In this document: positions 36,236 to 45,369 of the stretch, piece after piece | How positions within the stretch are numbered: the stretch's first letter is position 1 | How the letters are laid out: every line of letters starts with the position of its first letter | Assembly: GCA_013364255.1 (NCBI GenBank) | Contig: CP054936.1 | Coordinates: 2,076,853-2,140,852 of the forward strand | Direction of reading: 5' to 3' | Source of the DNA: Streptomyces seoulensis | GTDB taxonomy: Bacteria; Actinomycetota; Actinomycetes; Streptomycetales; Streptomycetaceae | DNA length: 64,000 bases | The notes under the pieces: generated by a model | Seen by the model: the letters and a program-made list of their open reading frames with translations, nothing else | Database searches by the model: none | What the model was told of the DNA's origin: nothing | Position numbers and translations under genes: made by a program

Positions 36236-36265
36236 GAGCCGTGCCCCCTCCCGGGGGCGCGGCTC
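36236..36265 (+). terminator. hairpin terminator after the YihY gene
   Basis: GAGCCG-T-GCCCCC (36236-36248) pairs with GGGGGC-G-CGGCTC (36253-36265) across a 4-nt loop, with one T:G pair in the middle. Confidence 0.7.
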
Positions 36266-36374
36266 GTTCCGTGTCCGGACCCGCTCTCGCCGGGGCGGGC
36301 GTGAGCGGGTCCGGACGGGGAAGCAGGGACGAACCGAACAGACACCGACGAACCCACTCGGGAGGAGAACCACC

Positions 36375-37250
36375 GTGTCGCGAGCAAGGATCGCCACCGC
36401 CCTCGCCACGCTCGGCCTGGTGTTAGGGGTGAGCGCCTGCGGCAACGACTCCGGCGGCGGGGCGGACAAGGACGGCGCCGCCGGCGCGGGGTCGAGCGCG
36501 ACCCCGAAGGCGCGGGCCGTCCAGGACGCCTACCGCAAGACCGTCGCCGCCGACAGCGCGCGGATGACCGTCACCAGCGAGGCCGTCACCGAGGGGCAGA
36601 AGGTCACGGCGCACGGGAACGGCGTCGTGGACCTCAAGGACGGCGCCAGCACGATGACCGTGACCTCGCAGGGCAACCGGATCGAGCAGCGGGTCGTCGA
36701 CGGCGTCCTCTACCAGAAGCCGTCCGGCTCCCGGCGGGCCGAGCTGCCCGGCGGCAAGAGCTGGATGCGGATCGACCTGAAGCGCCTGGCCCGCTCCGGC
36801 TCCGCCGGCCGCACCGACGCCTCCGACCCGGCCGAGCCGATCGGCTACGTCAAGAGCGTGCGGCCCGGCGACGTCACCCGGATCGGGGAGGAGACGGTGG
36901 ACGGCGCGGCCACCACCCACTACCGGGTGAACGTGCCCGTGTCGGCGCTGGCCAAGGGCGACACCGCCCAGGCCCAGGAGCTGAGCCGCCAGCTCGGCAG
37001 CACGAAGCTGCCGGTGGACCTGTGGCTGGACGACCAGGGCCGGATGCGGCAGGAGAGCGTGCGGATGAGCCTGAAGCCCCTGGCGCAGCGGACGCCGGGC
37101 AAGGAGAACACCCGGGTGACGAGCACCACGGTGCTGAAGTTCTCCGACTTCGGCACGGACGTCGAGGTGACGCCGCCGGCCGCCGCCGACACCGCGGACG
37201 TGACCGACAAGCTGGTCAAGAGCGGCGGCTCCACCGCCCAGTCCGGCTGA
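36375..37250 (+). CDS. lipoprotein, LppX/LprAFG-like
   Basis: A 291-aa secreted lipoprotein. The lipobox is LGVSACG with Cys22. A Gly/Asp/Ala linker follows, then a beta-rich domain (ARMTVTSEAVTEGQKVTAHGNGVVDLKDGASTMTVTSQG, IEQRVVDGVLYQKP, YVKSVRPGDVTRIGEETVDGAATTHYRVNV, LPVDLWLDDQGRMRQ). This is the pattern of LppX/LprG-like proteins, which in actinobacteria carry lipids or glycolipids through the envelope. GTG 36375 follows GGGAGGAG. No transporter is adjacent, so the cargo is unknown. Confidence 0.88.
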   Translation: MSRARIATALATLGLVLGVSACGNDSGGGADKDGAAGAGSSATPKARAVQDAYRKTVAADSARMTVTSEAVTEGQKVTAHGNGVVDLKDGASTMTVTSQGNRIEQRVVDGVLYQKPSGSRRAELPGGKSWMRIDLKRLARSGSAGRTDASDPAEPIGYVKSVRPGDVTRIGEETVDGAATTHYRVNVPVSALAKGDTAQAQELSRQLGSTKLPVDLWLDDQGRMRQESVRMSLKPLAQRTPGKENTRVTSTTVLKFSDFGTDVEVTPPAAADTADVTDKLVKSGGSTAQSG

Positions 37251-37258
37251 CCCCGGAC

Positions 37259-37299
37259 GCGGCCCGGCGGGCGGGGCGGGCCCCCGGCGGCCGGGCCGC
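37259..37299 (+). terminator. possible terminator after lipoprotein gene
   Basis: GCGGCCCGG (37259-37267) pairs with CCGGGCCGC (37291-37299); the 23-nt loop is itself GC-rich. Starts 8 nt after the stop codon. Confidence 0.45.
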
Positions 37300-37409
37300 C
37301 CGGGACGCGGCGCGGCGCGGACACCGGGGCGCGCGACCCCGGGCGACCGATCATGATCCGCTACCGTGATACTGGCAGTCGTACGCCGTCCCCGCCCGCA
37401 GATTGGCCC

Positions 37410-38648
37410 ATGTCGAACTCCTCCTCTCCCCGTCCCGCGGCGCCGCCCACGGTGTGGCCGGCCCGTGGCCGCCACACCGGCCCGGCAGCGGCGGACGCCG
37501 TACGGCGTCGGCTGGAGCAGCTGACGGCCGAGGGCGTCCTGCACAGCCATCTCGAACCGGACGGCACCCGACCCGGCGGCGAGCACGTGTTTGAGGCCCG
37601 CTGGCTGGCGCCCGGCGAGGTGACCGTACGCGCCCGGCTGGCCCTGTCACCGCCGCGCGGCGCCGCCCTGGACCAGGAGTGGGTGCTGATCGCCGAGGCG
37701 GAGCAGCCCTGGGACCCCCGGTGGCCCTCCCCAGCAGCGATGTTCTGGCCGCAGGAGCCGGACTCCGCCTGGGGCCACGAGGCCGGCACCGGAGCGCGGC
37801 TCGGGCAGGCCGATCCGCTGCCGGAGGACGACAAGGAGCTGCGGCGGGTGCTGCGGCACGCGGTGCGGGACACCTGGTGCGTCCACCTCGTCGTGCACGA
37901 GGCCATGACGCCCGACGAGCGCGGCCGGCAGGCGCTGGTGCGGCTGCTGCCCGAGGGGCTGCGGCACCGGGTGGTGGAGCACCGCGCGGCGCCGCACCGC
38001 CTGCGGGCCGTCAACTGGGTGCTGGACGACTTCGGCGCCCGGGTGCCCCGCGGCGGCGCGGTCGTCCTGCCGGGCGCGGCGGCCGGCGCCGGCTACGACG
38101 CGGAGGAGTTCTCCGTGCGCAGCGTCTTCCTGGACGGCTCCGAACCGGCTGAGGTCCTCGGCGCGGTCACCCGGTTCGCCGCGCTGGCGCTGCCCCTGCC
38201 GGACGGCGCGGAGGCGGCGCTGACCGCGCTGCGCGAGCAGTGGCGCCTGATGACCATGGAGGAGGAGCTGGCCCGCGCGCGGGAACTGGTCGCCATGTAC
38301 GCCGAGGCGCTGGACGCGATGACCACGTCCCGGGACCTGTACCGCGAGGCCGCCGAGCGGGCCAACGAGGCCCTCGCCGGCTACCGGGAGGCCGCCGGGG
38401 CCCAGGGCTCGCCGCCCGCCCGGAAGCCGGCCCGGGCCGGCGCCGGGTCGCCGTTCCAGCAGCTGGCGCGCGGATTCGGACGGCTCCGGGGCACGGCCCT
38501 GTCCCTGCGGCCCGGTTCCGTGCCGCAGGCTCCGCCGGCCGACCCGCCGCCGCTGCCGCCCGCGCCGCAGGACCCGCCGCCCGCCGCTCAGGACAAGGCG
38601 TCCGCTCCTGGTCCGGACGGCTCCGCCCCCCGCCCGCCCAAGGACTGA
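37410..38648 (+). CDS. conserved hypothetical protein
   Basis: A 412-aa protein not recognised as a named family. It has an ordered part (residues about 40-290) with WVLIAEAEQPWDPRWPSPAAMFWPQEPDSAWGHE, VRDTWCVHLVVHEAMTPDERGRQALVRLLPEG and FSVRSVFLDGSEPAEVLGAVTRFAALALPLP. A likely coiled coil follows (MTMEEELARARELVAMYAEALDAMTTSRDLYREAAERANEAL). The tail is Pro/Ala-rich. No signal or membrane segment is seen. ATG 37410 has no clear ribosome binding site. It lies 110 nt before the molybdenum-enzyme operon, in the same direction, but a functional link is not shown. Confidence 0.7.
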   Translation: MSNSSSPRPAAPPTVWPARGRHTGPAAADAVRRRLEQLTAEGVLHSHLEPDGTRPGGEHVFEARWLAPGEVTVRARLALSPPRGAALDQEWVLIAEAEQPWDPRWPSPAAMFWPQEPDSAWGHEAGTGARLGQADPLPEDDKELRRVLRHAVRDTWCVHLVVHEAMTPDERGRQALVRLLPEGLRHRVVEHRAAPHRLRAVNWVLDDFGARVPRGGAVVLPGAAAGAGYDAEEFSVRSVFLDGSEPAEVLGAVTRFAALALPLPDGAEAALTALREQWRLMTMEEELARARELVAMYAEALDAMTTSRDLYREAAERANEALAGYREAAGAQGSPPARKPARAGAGSPFQQLARGFGRLRGTALSLRPGSVPQAPPADPPPLPPAPQDPPPAAQDKASAPGPDGSAPRPPKD

Positions 38649-38758
38649 ACCGGGCGGGACTCCGGCGTGCCGTGACGTCGGCACGTGTCAGCCGCCGCAG
38701 GCTGGATACGCGGTGTGCACACGCACGGCACGGCACGTCGGGGAAGGTCATCCACGCC

Positions 38759-39289
38759 ATGGACAGCGATACTCACCGTTCCGGGACGACGCTCCGCGTC
38801 AACGGCAAGCCCCATACGCTCGTCCTCGACAACCGGCGCGTCCTGCTGGACGTCCTGCGCGACGACCTGGACCTCACCGGGGCGAAGAAGGGCTGCGACC
38901 ACGGGCAGTGCGGCGCCTGCACGGTCCTGGTCGACGGGCGCCGGGTCAACAGCTGCCTCCAGCTGGCGGTCGCCCTGGACGGCTGCGAGGTGACCACCGT
39001 GGAGGGCCTGGCGGGCGACGGCGAGGAGCTGCACCCGCTCCAGCAGGCCTTCCTGGAGCGGGACGCCTTCCAGTGCGGCTACTGCACACCCGGCCAGATC
39101 TGCTCGGCCGTCGCGGCGCTCGCCGAGGCCGCCGCCGGGCACCCCTCGCACGTCACCGACCCCGCCGCGCCCTCCGGCCTGCCCGTCCCGCTGGACGCGG
39201 ACGAGATCCGCGAACGGCTCAGCGGCAACCTGTGCCGGTGCGGCGCCTACCCGCGCATCGTCGAGGCCGTCGAGGACGTGATCCGGTGA
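38759..39289 (+). CDS. aldehyde/xanthine oxidoreductase, [2Fe-2S] subunit (PaoA/YagT-like)
   Basis: A 176-aa small subunit of a molybdenum hydroxylase. The plant-type ferredoxin domain has KKGCDHGQCGACTVLVDGRRVNSC. The second, helical cluster domain has QCGYCTPGQICS and SGNLCRCGAYPRIVEAV. No twin-arginine signal is present, so the complex should be cytosolic, unlike E. coli PaoA. Its stop overlaps the GTG of the FAD subunit by 4 bp (GTGA). Confidence 0.95.
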   Translation: MDSDTHRSGTTLRVNGKPHTLVLDNRRVLLDVLRDDLDLTGAKKGCDHGQCGACTVLVDGRRVNSCLQLAVALDGCEVTTVEGLAGDGEELHPLQQAFLERDAFQCGYCTPGQICSAVAALAEAAAGHPSHVTDPAAPSGLPVPLDADEIRERLSGNLCRCGAYPRIVEAVEDVIR

Positions 39290-40278
39290 ATCCCCTGGGC
39301 TACGTCCGCGCCACCACCGTCGAGGAGGCCGCCGAGGCGTTCGCCGCGCACCCCGGCGCCCGCTACCTCGGCGGCGGCACCAACCTCGTGGACCTGATGA
39401 AGCTGGGCGTGGAAGAGCCGTCCTGCCTGGTGGACGTCAACCGGCTGCCGCTGGATGAGGTGGAGGAGCTGCCGGACGGGTCGCTGCGGGTGGGCGCCCT
39501 GGTCCGCAACAGCGACCTCGCGGCGCACCCGCTGGTCCGCGACCGCTACCCGGTGCTCTCGCAGGCGCTGCTCGCGGGCGCCTCCGGCCAGCTGCGCAAC
39601 GCGGCGACGACCGGCGGCAACCTGCTCCAGCGCACCCGCTGCCAGTACTTCCAGGACCTGTCCAAGCCCTGCAACAAGCGGGAGCCCGGCACCGGCTGCG
39701 GGGCCCGCGAGGGCGTGCACCGCGACCACGCGGTCCTAGGCTGGTCCGACCAGTGCATCGCCACCCACCCGTCGGACATGGCGGTGGCGCTGGCCGCCCT
39801 GGACGCGCGCGTGGAGCTGCACGGCGAGCAGGGCGCGCGCAGCGTCCCGGCGGCAGCGTTCCACCGGCTGCCCGGGGACCGCCCGCAGCAGGACACCGAG
39901 ATCCGCCCCGGCGAGCTGATCACCGGCGTGCTGCTGCCGGGCGCGGCCGCGGGGCTCCCCTCCGCCTACCGCAAGGCCCGCGACCGTGCGTCGTACGCCT
40001 TCGCCCTCGCCTCGGTGGCGGTGGTGCTGCGGGTGTCGGACGGCACGGTCGAGCACGCCGGCATCGCCTTCGGCGCGCTGGCCCACCGGCCCTGGCGGGC
40101 GGCGCGGGCCGAGGAGGCGCTGCTCGGCGGCCCCGCCACCGCCGCCGCGTTCGAACAGGCCGTCGACCGGGAGCTGGCCGCGGCCCGGCCGCTGCGGGAC
40201 AACGGCTACAAGGTCCCGCTCGCCCGCGCGCTCGCCGTGGACGTCCTGACCCGGCTCGCGGCGGCCGACGGCGCCTGA
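39286..40278 (+). CDS. aldehyde/xanthine oxidoreductase, FAD subunit with extra [4Fe-4S] cluster (PaoB/YagS-like)
   Basis: A 330-aa FAD subunit with the VAO-type loop YLGGGTNLVDLMKLG and QLRNAATTGGNLLQRTRC. Cys119, Cys129, Cys138 and Cys157 (RCQYFQDLSKPCNKREPGTGC...DQC-I-A-T-H-P-S-D-M) match the insert that holds an extra [4Fe-4S] cluster in E. coli PaoB, and is absent from ordinary xanthine dehydrogenases. That makes the complex PaoABC-like, and aldehydes (aromatic in PaoABC) are the best guess for substrate. Translationally coupled to the iron-sulfur gene (GTGA overlap). Confidence 0.93.
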   Translation: MNPLGYVRATTVEEAAEAFAAHPGARYLGGGTNLVDLMKLGVEEPSCLVDVNRLPLDEVEELPDGSLRVGALVRNSDLAAHPLVRDRYPVLSQALLAGASGQLRNAATTGGNLLQRTRCQYFQDLSKPCNKREPGTGCGAREGVHRDHAVLGWSDQCIATHPSDMAVALAALDARVELHGEQGARSVPAAAFHRLPGDRPQQDTEIRPGELITGVLLPGAAAGLPSAYRKARDRASYAFALASVAVVLRVSDGTVEHAGIAFGALAHRPWRAARAEEALLGGPATAAAFEQAVDRELAAARPLRDNGYKVPLARALAVDVLTRLAAADGA

Positions 40279-40348
40279 CGCCCGCGCGCCCCTCCCCCGC
40301 TCCCCCCCCGGGTCCAGGACCCGGTCCGTCACGTCACAGGAGGACTCC

Positions 40349-42449
40349 ATGGCCGCCACCGCAACCGCGCTGGGCGCTCCCGCCGAGCGCCGTGAGGGGC
40401 GCCTGAAGGTCACCGGCGGCGCCCGCTACGCCGCCGAGCACCCGCTGCCCGGCCGGGCGCAGGCCTGGCCGGTGCCGGCCGCCATCGCCCGGGGCCGGGT
40501 GACGGCGATCGACGCGACGGCGGCCCTGGCGATGCCGGGCGTGTGCGCCGTGCTCACCCACGAGAACGCCCCGCGGATCGCCGAGCCCGACGACCCGATC
40601 CTCGCCGTCCTCCAGAACCCGGACGTGCCGCACCGGGGCTGGTTCGTCGCCCTGGTGGTGGCCGATTCCCTGGAGACGGCGCGGGCCGGCGCCGCGGCCG
40701 TCCGCGTCGCGTACGCCGAGGAGCCGTACGACGTCACGCTGACGCCGGACCACCCGGACGCCTACGAGCCGGAGACCGCCAACGGCGGCCACCCGGGCCG
40801 CCGCGAGCACGGACACCCCGAGAAGTCCTACGACGCCGCCGACGTCCGCGTCGACGTCGCCTACCGCGTCCCGCCGCTGCACAACCACCCCATGGAGCCG
40901 CACAGCAGTACGGCGCGGTGGAACGCGGACCGGCTGACGGTGTACACCTCCAGCCAGGGCGGCAGCGATGTGCGCGACGCGCTCGCCGCGATGTTCGAGC
41001 TGCCGGCCGAGCACATCACCGTCTTCTCCGAGCACGTAGGCGGCGGCTTCGGCTCCAAGGGCACCGCGCGCCCCGACGTGGTGCTGGCCGTGATGGCCGC
41101 CCGGGAGACCGGCCGGCCCGTCACCGTCGCCCTCCCCCGCCGCTACCTGCCGGCCGTGGTCGGGCACCGCGCGCCCACCCTGCACCGGCTCCGGCTGGCC
41201 GCCGGGTCCGACGGCCGCCTGGCCTCGCTGACCCACGAGGTGGCCACGTGCACCTCGCGCGTCAAGGAGTTCGTGGAGCAGGCCGCGGTCCCGGCCCGCG
41301 TCATGTACGCCGTGCCCGACAGCCTCACCGCCCACCGCGTGGTGCGGCTCGACGTGCCCTCCCCCTCCTGGATGCGGGCGCCGGGCGAGTGCCCCGGCAT
41401 GTACGCGCTGGAGTCGGCGATGGACGAGCTGGCCGAGGCGCTCGGGATGGACCCGGTGGAGCTGCGCGTCGCCAACGAGCCGGAGCGGGAACCGGACAGC
41501 GGCAAGCCGTTCAGCAGCCGCCACCTCGTGGAGTGCCTGCGCGAGGGCGCGCGGCGCTTCGACTGGGCGCGGCGCGACCCGCGGCCGCGCTCGCGCGCGC
41601 AGGGGCCGCTGCTCATCGGCACGGGCGTGGCCGCGGCCACCTACCCGGTGCTGGTGCAGCCGTCCACCGCCCAGGCGCGGGCGCTGCCGGACGGCACGTT
41701 CGAGGTGCGGATCAACGCCACCGACATCGGCACCGGGGCGCGTACCGTGCTCGCTCAGGTGGCGGCGGACGCGCTCGGGTGTGCCGCTGGAGCGGGTGCG
41801 CACCGAGGTGGGCGACAGCGACCTGCCTGCGGCGTCGCTGGCCGGCGGCTCGTCCGGGACTGCGTCCTGGGGCTGGGCCGTGCACGAGGCGTGCGTGCGG
41901 CTGGCGGCGCGCCTGGCCGACCACGCGGGTCCGCCGCCCGGGTCCGGGCTCAGCGCCCGCGCGGACACGGCCGGCCAGGCCGACGCGGAGAGCTCGTACG
42001 CGCGCCACGCGTTCGGGGCGCACTTCGCCGAGGTGAGCGTGGACACGGTGACCGGCGAGGTGCGGGTGCGCCGGATGCTGGGCGTGTTCGCCGCGGGTCG
42101 GATCCTCAACCCGCGCACCGCGCGCTCCCAGTTCGTCGGCGGCATGATCATGGGGCTCGGCATGGCGCTCACCGAGAGCAGCACGATGGACCCCGCCTTC
42201 GGCGACTTCGCCGAGCCGGACCTCGCCTCGTACCACGTGCCCGCGCACGCGGACGTGCCGGCGATCGAGGCGCACTGGATCGACGAGGAGGACGGCCACC
42301 TCAACCCGATGGGGAGCAAGGGGATCGGCGAGATCGGCATCGTGGGCGCCGCGGCGGCTGTCGGCAACGCCGTCCACCACGCCACCGGGGTCCGCTTCCG
42401 CGAGCTGCCGCTGACGCCGGACAAGGTGATCGGCGCACTGGCCGGCTGA
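40349..42449 (+). pseudogene. aldehyde/xanthine oxidoreductase molybdopterin subunit (PaoC-like), one-base frameshift
   Basis: About 700 codons if the frame is corrected. The start ATG 40349 follows a perfect AGGAGG. The N-terminal fused-barrel domain includes YAAEHPLPGRAQAWPVPAAIARG and VGGGFGSKGT. The catalytic Glu region KGIGEIGIVGAAAAVGNAVHHATG is at the end. The frame breaks at about 41778-41781: the first frame reads through VAADALGCA and the other resumes with PLERVRTEVGDSDLPAAS, so a single extra base explains it. As written, the product would lose the last third, including the catalytic Glu. With that base removed, the enzyme is complete. Same direction as the two other subunits, 70 nt from the FAD gene. 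Confidence 0.88.
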
Positions 42450-42504
42450 CGGTCGCACCGCCGGCCGGCCGGAAGAACCGCTGGTCCTTCCTCGCGCGCC
42501 GGGC

Positions 42505-43416
42505 TCAGTCGCCGGGCCGGGGGGTGGGGTGCCGTTCGGCGATGTGCACCATCAGCAGCAGGGAGAGCGCGGCGAGCGAGGCCAGCGAGGCGCACACGGC
42601 GGTGAGGCCCGCGCCGGCCGGCGGGGCCACCGTGACCGACAGGGCGTGCGACAGCTCGCGCGGCGCGAACCGGCCCTCGACGTAGCCGAGCGCCGCCAGC
42701 ACGGCCGGTACGACCGAGCCGGCGACCAGCACCACCACCCCGGCCCGCAGCACCAGCGCGACGGCCAGCGCCGCGCACAGCGCGGACGCCGCGAGGGCGA
42801 GCCCGTAGACGAGCGGCGGCGCGCCCTCCCGGTGCAGCGGGAAGTGAGCGGCGGCGCACACCACGAGCGCGGCGGCGGCGACCCACCCGGGCCAGAAGGC
42901 GAGGCGCGCGGCCGCCCGGCCGAACGCGCCGGCGCCCGGGAGGGGGAACGTCTCCGCTTCGTGCGGCGGTGTGGTGCGGTCGTCGGGACCGGTGGCGCCG
43001 GTGCGGTCCGCGCGGCCGGGCACGGCGGCCCCGGCCGCGCGGGCGTCCGTGGCGGCGTACCCGGCCGGGCCCGTCATCGGCTCCTCGCCCGGCGGGAACG
43101 GCCGCTGCCGGGAGTGCGGCTCCCGGGAGGAGTCGCGGGTGAGCCGTGCGACGGCTTCGGCGAGTTCGTCGGCGCTGCGGGGGCCGACCGCCGCGCGGAC
43201 CGCCGGGGACTCCTCCAGGAGGGTGACGAGCCGGAGGATGTCCTCCGGGGGCCGGCCGGGTGCGGCGGCGTGCGCCGGGCCGGGGGCCGGATCGCCGTCC
43301 GCGTGCTCGCCCTCCTGGTCGCCCGCCGGCTCACCGGGCGGACCGGCCCAGGGGGCCTCCTCGGTGAGGGCGACGACGGACCGGCCGGACTGGGGTGGTG
43401 AAGAGCGGGTGGTCAT
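42505..43416 (-). CDS. membrane protein of unknown function
   Basis: A 303-aa protein. The first 165 residues are polar and Pro/Gly/Asp-rich, with one helical patch (PPEDILRLVTLLEESPAVRAAVGPRSADELAEAVARLT). Residues from about 170 have four membrane helices: LAFWPGWVAAAALVVCAAAHF, LVYGLALAASALCAALAVALVLRAG, VVVLVAGSVVPAVLAALGYV and AVCASLASLAALSLLLMVHI. ATG 43416 follows TGGAG. It converges with the molybdenum-enzyme genes. No family recognised. Confidence 0.75.
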   Translation of the reverse strand: MTTRSSPPQSGRSVVALTEEAPWAGPPGEPAGDQEGEHADGDPAPGPAHAAAPGRPPEDILRLVTLLEESPAVRAAVGPRSADELAEAVARLTRDSSREPHSRQRPFPPGEEPMTGPAGYAATDARAAGAAVPGRADRTGATGPDDRTTPPHEAETFPLPGAGAFGRAAARLAFWPGWVAAAALVVCAAAHFPLHREGAPPLVYGLALAASALCAALAVALVLRAGVVVLVAGSVVPAVLAALGYVEGRFAPRELSHALSVTVAPPAGAGLTAVCASLASLAALSLLLMVHIAERHPTPRPGD

Positions 43417-43600
43417 CTGGGCTCCAGGGCAGGGATGCGGCCGCACCTGCGCCCCCGAAGCGCGACACGCGACTTACCCTGACCATTACCAGGGCGGCGG
43501 CGGCGCTACGCCACCCGGACGCGGCGCGGGAGTGAGGGGCCGCAGCGCGGCAAGAAGCAGGGGGACGGCACGCCGCACGGACGGAAAGGGGAGCGGGCCC

Positions 43601-43942
43601 GTGGACTCCACCTCGAAGGTGCTCCTCCTGGCCGGTGCGGCGGCGGCCGTCGTGCTCGCCGTGGCCCTGGTGCTGCTGGTGCGGCTGGTCCGGACCCGGC
43701 GGGAGCTGCGCCGCGCCGGGCTGCCGACCGGGCCGCGCTGGGTGTTCTGGGGGGCGGTCCTGTACGTGGTCCTGCCGTTCGACGTGTTGCCCGATCCGGT
43801 GTACCTGGACGACATCGGTGTCCTGCTGCTGGCGCTGCGCACCCTGCACGGCGCCGTCGGTCGCGAGGCGGCCCCGCCGGAGCGCCGGCCGGGCCGTTTC
43901 GGCTTCCGAAGGCAGCCGGGCGCCGATGACTACGCTCCGTAA
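43601..43942 (+). CDS. DUF1232 (YkvA) family membrane protein
   Basis: A 113-aa protein. An N-terminal helix (VLLLAGAAAAVVLAVALVLLVRLVR) comes before the DUF1232 core FWGAVLYVVLPFDVLPDPVYLDDIGVLLLALRTL, whose PxDxxPD-like turn is typical of the family. The tail is basic and Pro-rich. GTG 43601 follows AAAGGGGAG. Unknown function. It precedes the RiPP genes by about 120 nt in the same direction. Confidence 0.85.
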   Translation: MDSTSKVLLLAGAAAAVVLAVALVLLVRLVRTRRELRRAGLPTGPRWVFWGAVLYVVLPFDVLPDPVYLDDIGVLLLALRTLHGAVGREAAPPERRPGRFGFRRQPGADDYAP

Positions 43943-43967
43943 GGAAACCATTCACCCGTTCGATTCG

Positions 43968-43973
43968 TATAAG
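43968..43973 (+). promoter_or_regulatory. possible -10 element upstream of the RiPP precursor
   Basis: TATAAG in an AT-richer patch (43940-44000), about 90 bp before the precursor start. No good -35 at 16-19 bp was found, so this is only a weak candidate. Confidence 0.25.
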
Positions 43974-44063
43974 TCTCGGGAACCCGAAACAAAGTCAGCG
44001 GGCCAAGCGACGCCGCAAGGACGACCACCGCTTGATCGCGGCTGCACCGACAGGGGAGAGACG

Positions 44064-44255
44064 ATGCAACCGTTCGCGCTCAACTACGCCCGGCCCGCCG
44101 TGGACAGCGAGGCCGTGCTCCCGTACGTCTATGACTCCGGACTGCAGTTGAACGTGCTCGTGGACGGCCGGATCGCCGCGTCCGACGCCGCTCTGCTCAG
44201 GGAGCTGGGCACCACGACCTCCACGGCGGGCTCCAAGACTCACTTCGACGACTGA
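44064..44255 (+). CDS. tgmA: ATP-grasp-modified RiPP precursor peptide
   Basis: A 63-residue precursor. It starts MQPFALNYARPA, the hallmark leader of the putative ATP-grasp-modified peptide family found beside SAV_5884-type maturases. A conserved middle follows (LQLNVLVDGRIAASDAALLR). The C-terminal core, about residues 50-63 (TTTSTAGSKTHFDD), is rich in Thr and Ser and ends with two Asp. That composition suits ester or amide crosslinks between hydroxyl or Lys side chains and acidic residues, as in graspetides. ATG 44064 follows CAGGGGAGAG. The maturase gene starts 12 nt after its stop. The mature product and its role are unknown. Confidence 0.9.
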   Translation: MQPFALNYARPAVDSEAVLPYVYDSGLQLNVLVDGRIAASDAALLRELGTTTSTAGSKTHFDD

Positions 44256-44267
44256 ACACGGCCGACG

Positions 44268-45251
44268 ATGACCGTTCTCATCCTCACCGGTGAGGAGGAC
44301 GTGACGGCGGACATGGTGGTGGTCCACCTGAACGCCGCCTCGGTGCCGGTGGTCCGGCTCGACCCGGCCGATCTGACTGCGGGGGTCGCCCTGTCGGGCG
44401 AGTACGTGCACGGGTCCTTCCGCGGTCATCTGTCCGCCGGGGGACGGCTGGTGAGCGTCAGCGGGCTGCGCTCCGTCTGGGTGCGCCGGCCCGGGGCGCC
44501 GGCGGCCCGGGCGGCGCAGCCCTCGGCCTGGCTCACCGAGGAGGCCGGGCAGGCCCTGTACGGCATGCTGCGCGGCTCGGCGGCGCGCTGGATGAACCAT
44601 CCGGACGCGGCCCGGCGCGCCCGGCACAAGCCGTGGCAGCTGCGGCTGGCCCAGCGCTGCGGACTGCCGGTGCCCGCCACGATCGTCACCACCTTCCCGC
44701 AGGCGGCCCGGGAGTTCGCGGCGCGGTTCCCGGACCTGGTGGTCAAGCCGGTCTCCGGCGCGCATCCGCAGGAGCCGCCGCGCGCGGTGCCCACCAGCCG
44801 GGTCGCGCCGGACACGGACTTCGCGGCGGTCGCCTACGGCCCCACGCTGTTGCAGCGGCGGGTCGCCAAGCGCGCCGACATCCGGCTGACCGTCGTGGGC
44901 GAGGCGCTGCTGGCCGCCCGCAAGGAGACCCCGGCGGACGCGGACCCGGACGAGGTGGACGTGCGGTTCGCCTCCGCCGCCACGCCGTGGCTGCCCACCG
45001 AGGTACCGCCGCGGGTGGCGGCCGGGGTACGCGCCTATCTGCGGACGGCCGAACTGGCTTACGGCGCTTTCGACTTCGCGGAGGACGCCGACGGGACCTG
45101 GTGGTTCCTCGAGTGCAACCAGTCGGGACAGTTCGGCTTCGTCGAGGTGGAGACGGGGCTGCCCGTGGCCCGCACCATCGCCGCGTGGCTGGCCCGTCCC
45201 GCGCCGCGGGAGCCCGGCTGCGCGGACGACCGGCGCCTGGCGGCGCCGTGA
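44268..45251 (+). CDS. tgmB: ATP-grasp ribosomal peptide maturase
   Basis: A 327-aa ATP-grasp enzyme expected to activate acidic side chains of the precursor with ATP and close macrolactone or macrolactam rings. Features: N-terminal domain VLILTGEEDVTADMVVVHLN, VRLDPADL, SVWVRRPGAP and HKPWQLRLAQRCGLPVPATIVTT. The ATP-binding part has DLVVKPVSGAH, LLQRRVAKRADIRLTVVGEALLAARKE, and the metal-binding FLECNQSGQFGFVEVETGL with Glu and Asn. Directly coupled to the precursor (12-nt gap). The methyltransferase often found as third gene in this system is not adjacent; a convergent DUF5133 gene comes next. Confidence 0.92.
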   Translation: MTVLILTGEEDVTADMVVVHLNAASVPVVRLDPADLTAGVALSGEYVHGSFRGHLSAGGRLVSVSGLRSVWVRRPGAPAARAAQPSAWLTEEAGQALYGMLRGSAARWMNHPDAARRARHKPWQLRLAQRCGLPVPATIVTTFPQAAREFAARFPDLVVKPVSGAHPQEPPRAVPTSRVAPDTDFAAVAYGPTLLQRRVAKRADIRLTVVGEALLAARKETPADADPDEVDVRFASAATPWLPTEVPPRVAAGVRAYLRTAELAYGAFDFAEDADGTWWFLECNQSGQFGFVEVETGLPVARTIAAWLARPAPREPGCADDRRLAAP

Positions 45252-45369
45252 CCCGGGCGGCGGGCGGGGCGGGACCTCCGTGGCCCGAGCGCGGCCCGGT
45301 ACCGGCCGCCGCCTCGGCACGCGGTGCCACCCAGGGCGCCGGGCCGCCCCGTCCGTCCGGGCCGCCGTC

